DNA of 64,000 bases from NCBI GenBank assembly GCA_963730225.1, contig CAVSQX010000004.1, positions 1,674,001-1,738,000 of the forward strand, written 5' to 3'. The stretch comes from CAVSQX01 sp963730225. GTDB lineage: Bacteria > Planctomycetota > Phycisphaerae > Tepidisphaerales > Tepidisphaeraceae. This document shows positions 48,084 to 56,794 of the stretch, piece after piece; position 1 is the stretch's first letter; every line of letters begins with the position of its first letter. The position numbers were made by a program, and so were the translations under genes. Below the pieces are notes generated by a model. It saw only the letters and a program-made list of their open reading frames with translations. It was not told where the DNA came from and did no database searches.

Positions 48084-49114
48084 CTACGCCGTCGCCGCTT
48101 CGTAACGCATCGGCGCATCCGTATTCGCCGGGCAGAGCGGCGCGATGGTTCCGCGGTCCACGAATCGGCCCACCAGCCACATCGTCGTCGGGCGCGAGTT
48201 CTGCCCGGCCGAGAGCAACTGCACGATCGCATCGACCTCCTTTGTTCGCGGCAGAAAATATCCGCTGCACGGCGCCTCGCCCGTCGTCGATCCGATCGCT
48301 CCCACCGACACGCGGTCCGGCACCGAAATGTCGAGTCGCTCCAATTCCTGTTGCACCTGCGCGGCCCACTCAGCCGACTGGCAGACAAACGCTGTCACGC
48401 CGTTTGCCACCATGGAAGCGGCTTCGCCTGGGAAGCAGGCATCGACCTGCGCGTCGGCCGAATATCGCGCCGCCGTTTTTCGCAGCGTTTCGGCGACAAG
48501 CGTGCTTTGCCGCTCTTCGACCGCCGCCAGGCGCTGATGTCCGCCCAGCAACAGGTCGCGGCCCACTTGCGAAATCGCCAGCCCCTTGTCGAAAAGCACC
48601 GCGTGCGTCGAGTAGGTCTGCGGCTCCTTGCCCACCACCACGACCGGAATGTTTCGCACCACCAGATCGCGCACGAAGGAATCGGGCGTTCCACTGGCCA
48701 TGTCGATGACGGCCTTGAACTGGTGCAGGAAGCTGGGCCGCAGCGATTCGACGTCGGTCACCACATCCAATCCCGGATGAGCGGCGCGAATCACCTGGTC
48801 CCACGACAACTGATTCGGATTGCACACCAGCAGCCAGCGCGTCGCCGCCGCCGGGGCCTGCCCTTTCACATACGTTCCCCGCCCGATGCTGCGATCCAGA
48901 ACTCCCTCCGCCGCCAGATCGGTCAACGCCTTGCTTAGAGTTTTGGCATTGACGTGGAATTGCCGGGCCAGCGCCCGCTCGCCGGGCAACTTGCCGTTGA
49001 ACTCGCCTGAAGAAATCGCTTGCCGAAGTTTCTCGCGCAGCGCTGGTATTTGTAGCTCAAGCCGGTTGAGCTCGCCGAGTCCGCCTGTGCGTCAGCGTTG
49101 ATCTTCGCTTGCAT
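48084..49114 (-). CDS. GntR-family regulator with LacI-type ligand domain, frameshifted
   Basis: From ATG 49114 (MQAKINADAQ). The winged helix shows LREKLRQAISSGEF, GKLPGERALARQFHVNAKTLSKALTDLAAEGVL and GRGTYVKG. It follows LSYKYQR in another frame; one missing C near 49040-49044 restores the normal YQRLREKLR. The C-terminal part (WLLVCNPNQLSWDQVI, PVVVVGKEP, LLLGGHQRLA, TAFVCQSAEWA, VGAIGSTTG) is a shortened periplasmic-binding-like sensor. Such GntR/LacI hybrids usually respond to sugars. The target is unknown. Confidence 0.8.
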
Positions 49115-49409
49115 GATTTTCGAATCCCTTCGCTTTGACAACCCCAATTTGCCGCGGCCCGTTGGACAGATGGGGCCGCTTCACTAACTTCCTATTTCGG
49201 CCAATTCATAAAACTTACGCAAAAATCCAGACCGCTGTACAATTTTGATTGTTGCGGACTATTTCACATTATCGGCAAAATGGGCCGTCCCGTTTTTTAT
49301 TTGAATTGCAAGCACAAGCCCTTGCTGCGAATAAGCTTGCAATATCCAGAAATCGGACGAGCTTTCTATTCTTTGCTTGGCAGGCCAATATTTATACGGA
49401 CCTCATCGC
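49115..49409. other. AT-rich intergenic region between gntR-type gene and gatB
   Basis: About 295 bp, clearly more AT-rich than the rest of the window (especially 49195-49400). No convincing gene, hairpin or repeat was found. It should contain the gntR promoter; no clear -35/-10 pair was identified. Confidence 0.5.
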
Positions 49410-50878
49410 TCATCCCAGCTTCTGGCGTAATCGCTCCTGAACCACTTTCGGATTCATCCCTTTTCCGTTCTTGAGCACCATGCCGACCAGCGCCCCGATC
49501 GCGCTCTGCTTTCCCGGCTTGGTAATCCTGCAAGCGGCTTGGGGTTGGCCGCGATCATCGCATCGATCGCCGCATCCACCGGCCCCGCATCATCGCTGAC
49601 GAGCAGCCCGGCGTTTCGCAGATCGTCCGCCGTGACATTTTTATTGGACGCCATCAGCGCAAACGCATCGGCGGCTTTGCTGGCCGGCAGCAATCCCTTC
49701 TCGATCATCCCCGCCACCTGCGCCACCCGATCGGGTTCAATCGCCAATTCATAAACCCGGCAAGATCGCTGATTCGCCAACTGGCTCAGCCGATTGATAA
49801 TCAAATCCGCCAGCCGTTTGGGTTGCGGCTCAATCCGAATCGCCGCTTCAAAAAAATCGCCCAGCTTTCGATCCCCCGCCATATTCGCCGCATCCGCTTC
49901 GCTCAGCCCCAGCGTCACATACCGCTCCCGCCGCTTGGCCGGCATTTCGCCGATCTGGCTTTTCAACTCCGTCAGCCACGCCTCGTCCACTTCCACCGGA
50001 ACCAAATCCGGATCAGGGAAATACCGGTAATCGTGCGCCTGTTCCTTGTCGCGCTGCTTCCACGTCGATTGCTTCTCTTCATCCCAGCCGTACGTGCTCT
50101 TGCTTCCCAGCGAACCCGTTTCCACCCACTGCGAAATTTGCCGCTGCACTTCGTAATCAATCGCCCGGTGCAGCACGTTAAAACTGTTGAGATTTTTTAT
50201 TTCCGTGATCGCCGTCTTGTGCACCTGCCCGGCCGAATCGGTGATGTGCACATTGATGTTCGGCTCAAACCGCATGTGCCCCATCTGCATCTGCCCCTCG
50301 CTGACGCCCAGAAACTGCACCAGCTTCTGCAATTCCTGCCCGAACGCCGCCACCTCTTCCCCGCTGGCCAAATCCGGCTCCGTCACAATCTCCAGCAGCG
50401 GCGTCCCCGCCCGATTCAAATCGACGATGCTCCAATCGATGTGGTATCCCCCCGGCGCTTCATGCAGCAGTTTCCCCGCATCCTCCTCCAGATGCGCCCG
50501 GCGAATCCGCACCGCCCGCACGCTGCCGTCCTTCAGCGTCAAATCGAAATTCCCCCCAAAACAGAGCGGCAAATCATACTGGCTGATCTGATAATTCTTC
50601 GGCAGATCCGGATAGTAATAACTCTTGCGATCCCACTTCGTGTGCTTGGCGATCTGACAATTCAGCGCCAACCCCGCCTTGATCGCATACTCCACCGCCG
50701 TCTTGTTCATCACCGGCAGCACCCCCGGCAACCCCAGCACCTGCTCATCCACCTGCGAGTTCGGCTGCCCGCCAAATCCGTTCGCCGCGCCAGTGAACAT
50801 TTTCGATTTCGTCGCCAGTTGGACGTGAACTTCCAGGCCAACCAGCACTTTGTACGATTTGACGATTCGGTCGGACAT
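49410..50878 (-). CDS. gatB: aspartyl/glutamyl-tRNA amidotransferase subunit B, frameshifted near the end
   Basis: VLVGLEVHVQLATKSKMF, GLPGVLPVMNKTAVEYA, RKSYYYPDLPKNYQISQYD, LEEDAGKLLHE, DLNRAGTPLLEIVTEPD and DYRYFPDPDLVP are canonical GatB. The C-terminal YqeY-like tail is split: AANPKPLA, then DYQAGK in a second frame (shift near 49527-49530), then QSAIGALVGMVLKNGKGMNPKVVQERLRQKLG in a third (shift near 49508-49513), stopping at 49410. It amidates mis-charged Glu-tRNA(Gln)/Asp-tRNA(Asn). gatA and gatC are not nearby. Confidence 0.93.
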
Positions 50879-50978
50879 ATTCCGGCAAATGGTAAATGGA
50901 TTTCCAAAAATAAAAAGCCCGAGCGTCTATACCTCGCGCCGGCTATGATCCCTACTCGAACCATCCACGGAAACATCG

Positions 50979-51720
50979 ATGGACAAAACCCTGAAAACCA
51001 AACGCGCCCTTGTCACCGGCGGCAGCCGCGGCATCGGAGCGGCGATCGTCAAACGTCTCGCCGCCGACGGTGCCGATGTCGCATTCACCTACGCCAAATC
51101 TCCCGGCGCCGCCAACGCCGTCGCCGAAGCCGCCCGGGCCAGCGGCGTTAAATCGCTGGCCATCCAGGCCGACAGCGCCGACGCATCCGCCGTCACTTCC
51201 GCCGTCGAGCAAGCCGCCGCCCAATTCGGCGGCATCGACATTCTCGTCAACAACTCCGGCATCATCGTGCTCGGCCCCGTGGCCGATATCCCGCTGGCCG
51301 ATTTCGATCGCATCTTCGCCGTCAACGTCCGCTGCGTCTTCGTCGCCTCGCAAGCAGCCCTGAAACACATGGGCCCCGGCGGCCGAATCATCAACATCGG
51401 CAGCACCAACGCCGACCGCATGCCCTTCGCCGGCGGCTCCGTCTACGCCATGACCAAATCCGCGCTGGTCGGCCTGGTCAAAGGAATGGCCCGCGACCTG
51501 GGCCCGCGGAATCACCGTCAACAACATTCAACCCGGCCCCATCGACACCGAATCCAACCCCGCCGGCAGTGAATTTGCCAAAGTGATGTTATCAATGATG
51601 GCCGTCCAGCGTTACGGCAAAGGCGAAGAAGTCGCCGCCCTGGTCGCCTACCTCGCCGGACCCGACGCCTCGTACATCACCGGCGCCGGCCTGACCATCG
51701 ACGGGGGATTCGGGGCTTAG
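50979..51720 (+). CDS. SDR-family oxidoreductase (FabG-like), frameshifted
   Basis: TGGSRGIGAAIVKRLAADGA, NNSGIIVLGPVAD, NIGSTNADRMPFAGGSVYAMTKSAL and GLVKGMARDLGPR are classical SDR motifs with Ser, Tyr and Lys present. One missing base at 51506-51510 restores RGITVNNIQPGPIDTE and the end DASYITGAGLTIDGGFGA (stop 51718-51720). Corrected length is 247 aa. A TATGAT box (50944-50949) lies 29 bp before the ATG. Function is general reductase, substrate unknown. It converges on hisA with a 4-bp overlap. Confidence 0.87.
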
Positions 51721-52448
51721 CTTTTGCTTTCTGCGACAGCAATTGCCTCCCGCAAATCGACGGTCCCCTCATACAAACTCCGCCCGACGATCACTCCCCA
51801 GATTCCCCGGCCCAGCAGATTGCGAATGTGATCCAGCGATCCGACCCCTCCGCTGGCGATCACCGGCACATCGCTCGCTTGGGCGAGTTTTTCGGTTTGC
51901 TCGACATTCGGCCCGCTCATCATGCCGTCTTTGGCGATGTCCGTGTAGAGAATCCCCGCCAGCGGCCAGCCGTTCACGTCGTGCGCCACCTCCACCGCCA
52001 GTTTTTTTGAAGTCGCCGTCCAGCCGTGCGTGGCGACAAAACCATCTTTCGCATCCAACGCCAGCAGGAGCTTCCCGCGGAATTTCGCCGCCGCATTCTC
52101 GAACCAATCCCAATCCTCCAGCGCCTTGGTTCCCACCACGACTCGACTCGCGCCGGCGTTCAATAAATTCTGGATATCCTGCTCCGACCGCACACCGCCG
52201 CCCACTTGCACATTCAGCCCGCTGGCCGAGATGATTTTTGCGATCAGGCTCGTCTGCATCGGCCGGCCTTCTTTGGCTCCGTCCAAATCGACAATGTGCA
52301 TCCACTTCGCCCCGGCCGCTGCAAACGATTCGGCCGTCTTGATCGGATCCACATCGTAATTCAGTTGCCGCGCGTAATCCCCCTGTTTCAGGCGAACTAC
52401 TTTGCCATCTCGCAGATCGATGCTCGGAATCACGATCATCTTGTCCAC
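51717..52448 (-). CDS. hisA: phosphoribosylformimino-5-aminoimidazole carboxamide ribotide isomerase
   Basis: 243 residues. VIPSIDLRDGKVVRLKQGDY (catalytic Asp in the first strand), HIVDLDGAKEGRP, VQVGGGVRSEQDI, SRVVVGTKALED, LYTDIAKDGMMSGPN (second catalytic Asp) and VIASGGVGSLDHIRNL are HisA signatures; it is a TIM barrel with two phosphate sites. It acts in histidine biosynthesis. It is an isolated his gene here. Confidence 0.95.
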   Translation of the reverse strand: MDKMIVIPSIDLRDGKVVRLKQGDYARQLNYDVDPIKTAESFAAAGAKWMHIVDLDGAKEGRPMQTSLIAKIISASGLNVQVGGGVRSEQDIQNLLNAGASRVVVGTKALEDWDWFENAAAKFRGKLLLALDAKDGFVATHGWTATSKKLAVEVAHDVNGWPLAGILYTDIAKDGMMSGPNVEQTEKLAQASDVPVIASGGVGSLDHIRNLLGRGIWGVIVGRSLYEGTVDLREAIAVAESKS

Positions 52449-52474
52449 CGTTTAGGGCCGCCCCGCCGGGGCGG
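52449..52474. repeat. CGTTTAG-hairpin element upstream of hisA
   Basis: CGTTTAG (52449-52455) followed by CCGCCCC-GCC-GGGGCGG (52458-52474), a 7-bp perfect stem with a 3-nt loop. It overlaps the first bases before hisA (as its leader on the minus strand) and lies 60 bp before uvrC. The same arrangement is at 40842-40867 with a different stem sequence, so structure is conserved over sequence. Confidence 0.6.
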
Positions 52475-52535
52475 ACGATCTTCACCCTAATCCCTGCGCC
52501 GCAAAAGAAAAAGCCCGCTACAATTGAGCATTCTG

Positions 52536-53996
52536 ATGGACGATCGCATCGCCACCCTCGCCGCCAAGGCCAAATCGCTGCCGAAGTCGCCGGGCGTTTA
52601 TCTGATGAAAGATGCCAAGGGCCGCGTCGTCTACATCGGCAAATCCGCCAGTTTGCGCGATCGCGTCGGCAGTTATTTTCTCGCCTCGACCAAACTCGAA
52701 CCGCTCAAAGCCGGTCTGCTCGATTGCGTCGTCGATTTCGACATCCTCGAAACCGACAGCGAAGTCGAAGCCCTGCTGGCCGAAAATCGGCTGATCAAAG
52801 ACATTCAGCCGCGCTACAACGCCCGGCTGCTCGATGACAAAACGTATCCCTATCTGATGATCACCACCAAGGACGAATTCCCCGGCATCTTCGTCACCCG
52901 CGAACCGCGCACCGATGCCAAGCTCTACGGCCCATTCACCAGCGTGCATTCGCTCAAGGAAGCCGTCACGCTTTTGCAAAAAGCGTTCAAGTTCCGCACC
53001 TGTCATCTGGAGATTTCCGAATCCGATCCGAACCGCCGATTCTTCCGCCCCTGTCTGCTCTATCCGATCAAGCAATGCACCGCTCCGTGTGCGGCGCGAG
53101 TTTCCAAGGAAGCCTACCGAGAAGACATCAACCGCCTGATCCGCTTCCTCGACGGCGGCGGCAAGCGCGTCATCGACGGCATGGAAAAGGAAATGCTCCA
53201 GGCCTCCGATGAAAAAAACTTCGAAAAAGCCGCCCGCCTGCGCGATGAAATCAAAGCCCTGCGAAAGCTCGGCGATCGCGCCGCCAAGGGCGATCAAACC
53301 TACTGGCAGCCCGAGGCGTTCATCCACAATCCCCAGGAAGGCGTCGCCGCGTTGCAGGAAGCGCTGGGATTATCCGAGCCGCCGCAGATCATCGAAGGCA
53401 TCGACATCGCCCATCTCCAGGGCGGTGAAATGGTCGGCTCCAAAGTTTGTTTCATCGACGGCGTCCCGTTCAAAGACGGATATCGCCGCTACCGCATCAA
53501 GCACAAAGAAGGCAACAACGATTATCTGAGCATTCAGGAAGTCGTCGCCCGCCGCTACCGCGAAGCCGGCACCAACAACGAGCTGTATCCCCACGTGATT
53601 CTCATCGACGGCGGCTTGGGCCAACTCCACGCCGCCATGGATGTTTTCAAAACCATGGAGGTGGAGCCGCCGATGGTGATCTCGCTGGCGAAAAAAGAGG
53701 AGCTGGTTTTCGTGCAAGCCCGCAGCGAGCCGATCCGTCTGCCGCGAAATCACCTGGGGTTGAAACTGCTCCAGTACATCCGCGACGAAGCCCATCGCTT
53801 CGCCCAGCACTACCATCACGTTTTGCGTCGCAAGGCGACATTGGAAGAAGAAGTAAAACGGGGCCGCCGGCCGCCGCGAGCCCGCAAGCGCAAGCAGCCG
53901 CAGGGCGATCCGCACCCGACCTCGCCGGGCCAGCCCGACAACCAAGCCGCGATCGAGCCGCTCAACACCGAAGATAATTCCGTGCAGAAGCTGTGA
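52536..53996 (+). CDS. uvrC: UvrABC excinuclease subunit C, short form
   Basis: 486 residues from ATG 52536. GIY-YIG nuclease (SPGVYLMKDAKGRVVYIGKSASLRDRVGSYF), YPYLMITTKDEFPGIFVTREP, a UvrB-interaction (UVR) segment (LQASDEKNFEKAARLRDEIKAL) and the RNase-H-like domain (IEGIDIAHLQGGEMVGSKV, ILIDGGLGQLHAA, RDEAHRFAQHYH). The tandem helix-hairpin-helix end of standard UvrC (about 600 aa) is missing and replaced by a basic/Pro tail. It makes both incisions in nucleotide excision repair. A TACAAT box lies 16 bp before the ATG (52516-52521), giving a very short leader. Confidence 0.93.
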   Translation: MDDRIATLAAKAKSLPKSPGVYLMKDAKGRVVYIGKSASLRDRVGSYFLASTKLEPLKAGLLDCVVDFDILETDSEVEALLAENRLIKDIQPRYNARLLDDKTYPYLMITTKDEFPGIFVTREPRTDAKLYGPFTSVHSLKEAVTLLQKAFKFRTCHLEISESDPNRRFFRPCLLYPIKQCTAPCAARVSKEAYREDINRLIRFLDGGGKRVIDGMEKEMLQASDEKNFEKAARLRDEIKALRKLGDRAAKGDQTYWQPEAFIHNPQEGVAALQEALGLSEPPQIIEGIDIAHLQGGEMVGSKVCFIDGVPFKDGYRRYRIKHKEGNNDYLSIQEVVARRYREAGTNNELYPHVILIDGGLGQLHAAMDVFKTMEVEPPMVISLAKKEELVFVQARSEPIRLPRNHLGLKLLQYIRDEAHRFAQHYHHVLRRKATLEEEVKRGRRPPRARKRKQPQGDPHPTSPGQPDNQAAIEPLNTEDNSVQKL

Positions 53997-54072
53997 CGGC
54001 AAATCCAGTGAATTGACGCAACCGCCGCCGCACGGATAATCCACCCCGGACGGCCAAACCACAAGGCATCGG

Positions 54073-55026
54073 ATGGAACTGGACAAGCTCTACAATCAGG
54101 ACTGCATCGCCGGGATGTCTCAAATCGAGCAGGGCAGCGTCGATCTGGCCTTCGCCGATCCGCCCTTCAACATCGGCTACAAATACGATGTTTACGAAGA
54201 CCGGCTCAAGGCCGAGGAATATCTCGCCTGGACAAAAAAATGGGGCGATGCGCTGGTACGAACGCTCAAACCAACCGGAACCTTCTGGCTCGCCATCGGC
54301 GACGACTTCGCCGCGGAACTCAAGCTCCTCTTCCAACGCGAGCTGGGCCTCTGCTGCCGCAGTTGGGTGATCTGGTACTACACCTTTGGCGTGAACTGCA
54401 AATACAAATTCAGCCGCAGCCACACGCATCTTTTTCACTTCGTGAAAGACCCGAAGAACTTCACCTTCAACAACAAATCCATCCGCGTCCCCTCCGCCCG
54501 CCAGCTCGTTTACGCCGATTCGCGCGCCCACTTAAATGGCCGTCTTCCCGACGACACCTGGATTCTTCGCCCGCAGGACATTCCCGAAAGTTTCACGCCC
54601 GAGGAAAATGTCTGGCACTTTCCCCGCGTCTGCGGCACCTTCAAGGAGCGCGCCGGCTGGCACGGCTGCCAGATGCCCGAACAGTTGCTCGGCCGAATCA
54701 TCAACGCCTGCTCGAATCCCGGCCAAATCGTTCTCGATCCCTTCGCCGGCAGCGGAACCACGCTGGCGGTGGCAAAAAAACTCGATCGCCGCTTCATCGG
54801 GTTCGAGCTCTCCAAGGATTACGCGAAGAAAATCGAAGCACGCCTGTCGGCGACGAAGGTCGGCGATGCGCTTAGTGGGCCGAGCAATTCCAAATGGGTG
54901 GCTCCGCCCACTTCACGGGGCAAGCAGAGAAAGACCGGTTCCAACGGCGTCAACGGCCACGCGGTCGAGTTTTTCGGTACGACAATCAGACGAACCGGCG
55001 CCGATGCGGAGGAAGTGCGGCGGTAA
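54073..55026 (+). CDS. orphan site-specific DNA methyltransferase
   Basis: 317 residues. Motif IV DPPFNIGYKYDVYEDRL appears early (about 29) and the AdoMet motif DPFAGSGTTLAVAKKL late (about 218), so the order is catalytic then AdoMet, the beta-class arrangement of N6-adenine or N4-cytosine MTases. The middle region is highly regular (WVIWYYTFGVNCKYKFSRSH, RVPSARQLVYADSRAH, GRLPDDTWILRPQD, FPRVCGTFKERAGWHGCQMPEQLLGRI). A low-complexity basic tail ends it. No restriction enzyme is nearby, so a regulatory or housekeeping mark is more likely than restriction-modification. Confidence 0.88.
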   Translation: MELDKLYNQDCIAGMSQIEQGSVDLAFADPPFNIGYKYDVYEDRLKAEEYLAWTKKWGDALVRTLKPTGTFWLAIGDDFAAELKLLFQRELGLCCRSWVIWYYTFGVNCKYKFSRSHTHLFHFVKDPKNFTFNNKSIRVPSARQLVYADSRAHLNGRLPDDTWILRPQDIPESFTPEENVWHFPRVCGTFKERAGWHGCQMPEQLLGRIINACSNPGQIVLDPFAGSGTTLAVAKKLDRRFIGFELSKDYAKKIEARLSATKVGDALSGPSNSKWVAPPTSRGKQRKTGSNGVNGHAVEFFGTTIRRTGADAEEVRR

Positions 55027-55065
55027 CACGCCAGACCGATCGCATCGACGGCTTCGCACCACGAG

Positions 55066-56022
55066 TCAAAAAACTCCTCGAACCACCAGCGCCACGTACG
55101 GCTCATTCGACAACTGCCCAATCCCGCGGATGTCCCGCACATCGAACCCGCTCGAAATCGTCTGATCGAACGCATACCCAATTCCCACCGACGCATCGAT
55201 CCATTTCCCGTGGATGAATCGCACTCCCATTTCGATGCGTCTCATCTGTTCGAATTGCCGATTCGTGATATCCCCGTCCCATTTCACGAACCCCTGAAAA
55301 AAATTCGCCGCGTTCGCATAGAACCCGAAATTCTTCATCACCCGGTACTCCGCATCCAAATCGAACGAATACGGCACGGCGTAGCGCGCCGAAAATTCCC
55401 ATTTTTGCGTTGGCCGCCAATCCATCGTGCTCAGCGGAAACCCCGCCATCACGTTCAGCTTCGGCTCCCGGTAGATCCACGCGAAGCCCGGCAGCGGAAT
55501 ATCCGGCAGCAATCCACCGTTGCCCTCATAATCCACCGCCAGCAAAATCGAATTGCGATCGTCGATGGCCCGGTCAAACGTCAGATGCCCGATCCCATAA
55601 ATCCCGCTCGTATTCTTGAACGGCCACGTGCTGCTGTATCCCGCACCCAGCGTCGTGGCGACATTCCAGTCGGCGATTTTTCCCAGCTTCAACGCAAGCG
55701 AAAGATCCAATTCATATTCCGAAGCGTCCACCAGCTTCGAGTCCGTCCCCAATCCAACCGCCAGCACGCGATAGCCGAAAAGCGGACTATCCGGCTCGGC
55801 CCGATTGATCCGAACCCGCCCAAACGAATCCCACCAGAAAACCCCCGTGTTCGGCGTCGAATCGCTGAAATGTCCCCGCTCCTCCAGAATCGGATGATCG
55901 TACGTCTCGGCCAGATCGTTGTCGGTCCAGGATTCCTGAGCGAGACGAGCCATCGACTGCGCCCGCACCGCCGGCGCAATCGCCAGAAGGACGAGCAGGC
56001 AAGCTGCGAAGTAGCGGCGCAT
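55066..56022 (-). CDS. outer-membrane beta-barrel protein of unknown function
   Basis: 318 residues from ATG 56022, with a signal peptide (MRRYFAACLLVLLAIAPAVRAQ). The mature protein alternates polar and hydrophobic residues in short strands (SEYELDLSLALKLG, WNVATTLGAGYS, NSILLAVDYEGNGG, KWEFSARYAVPYSFDLDAEYRV, RRIEMGVRFIHGKWIDASVGIGYAF) and ends YVALVVRGVF, with the C-terminal Phe typical of barrel proteins. It is probably a 12-14-stranded barrel. Ligand unknown. Confidence 0.78.
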   Translation of the reverse strand: MRRYFAACLLVLLAIAPAVRAQSMARLAQESWTDNDLAETYDHPILEERGHFSDSTPNTGVFWWDSFGRVRINRAEPDSPLFGYRVLAVGLGTDSKLVDASEYELDLSLALKLGKIADWNVATTLGAGYSSTWPFKNTSGIYGIGHLTFDRAIDDRNSILLAVDYEGNGGLLPDIPLPGFAWIYREPKLNVMAGFPLSTMDWRPTQKWEFSARYAVPYSFDLDAEYRVMKNFGFYANAANFFQGFVKWDGDITNRQFEQMRRIEMGVRFIHGKWIDASVGIGYAFDQTISSGFDVRDIRGIGQLSNEPYVALVVRGVF

Positions 56023-56109
56023 AGGGGGCCAGGATGTGCGCGGCAAGCAGCCGCCCACGAGGCGCGGCGGCATCACACGTCTCTTTTGCTTTTCCGACCG
56101 ACCGAGCGG

Positions 56110-56661
56110 TTACTTGTTTTTGTAGCCGAATTCCTGTCCGCCCAGTGAAGCTTCAAACATCAGCCCGGTGCCGTTCATGGTGAAGACAGCAACTTCGTCG
56201 GTGAACTTGGCGTTGGCGGCAGCGCCCGATTTGACCGCCACGGCGTTGGCCTGAGCGGCGAAATGGAAATTGCCCTTCTTGAAACGATCCAACGCGGCGG
56301 GCGTTTGGAAAATGAGAATCTCGGTGTACGTCTGCCCGCCCAGGGACACGCCGATCGAAACCTGCGTCATGTCGCAGTAACCGATCATGTCGCCGTTCTC
56401 ATAGACCTCGCCTTTGCCGTACGCCCCGCCGATGCCCACAGCCCCTTTGCCGACGCTGGGGAAAATGGCGTACCCGGCGGAATCGGCGATCAGTTTTTCC
56501 AGGCTCGGGTCGCTCTGCTGCGCCTTGGCCAGCGCGGTGCCGGCGTCGGTGTGCAGATCGGTTTGATCCTTGGTCGTCGATGGAGCCGTGGCACAGGCGG
56601 CCAGCAAGCCCACAAACGCAACGGCGGCGAATTGGAATGTACGATGAATGATGGTTTTCAT
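56110..56661 (-). CDS. SYLF/YSC84-domain lipoprotein
   Basis: 183 residues from ATG 56661 (MKTIIHRTFQFAAVAFVGLL, lipobox LLAAC). The SYLF domain covers most of the rest: AQQSDPSLEKLIADSAGYAIFPSVGKGAVGIGGAYGKGEVY, TQVSIGVSLGGQTYTEILIFQT, ALDRFKKGNFHF and AVFTMNGTGLMFEASLGGQEFGY. SYLF proteins bind phosphoinositides or lipids; bacterial exported forms are of unclear role. GGGAAATTC lies just before the ATG. It is convergent with nothing and divergent from the helicase gene. Confidence 0.9.
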   Translation of the reverse strand: MKTIIHRTFQFAAVAFVGLLAACATAPSTTKDQTDLHTDAGTALAKAQQSDPSLEKLIADSAGYAIFPSVGKGAVGIGGAYGKGEVYENGDMIGYCDMTQVSIGVSLGGQTYTEILIFQTPAALDRFKKGNFHFAAQANAVAVKSGAAANAKFTDEVAVFTMNGTGLMFEASLGGQEFGYKNK

Positions 56662-56794
56662 GAATTTCCCTTTATGCCTCTTCGCGTGCCGAAGTATTTC
56701 AAACATTCTGTTGAATAAAGGCAAGAAAGTTCTTCTGATCCAACACAACCCAACGCGAACAACTCGTTGAAGCGGATATACTCTGACCCGGCAA

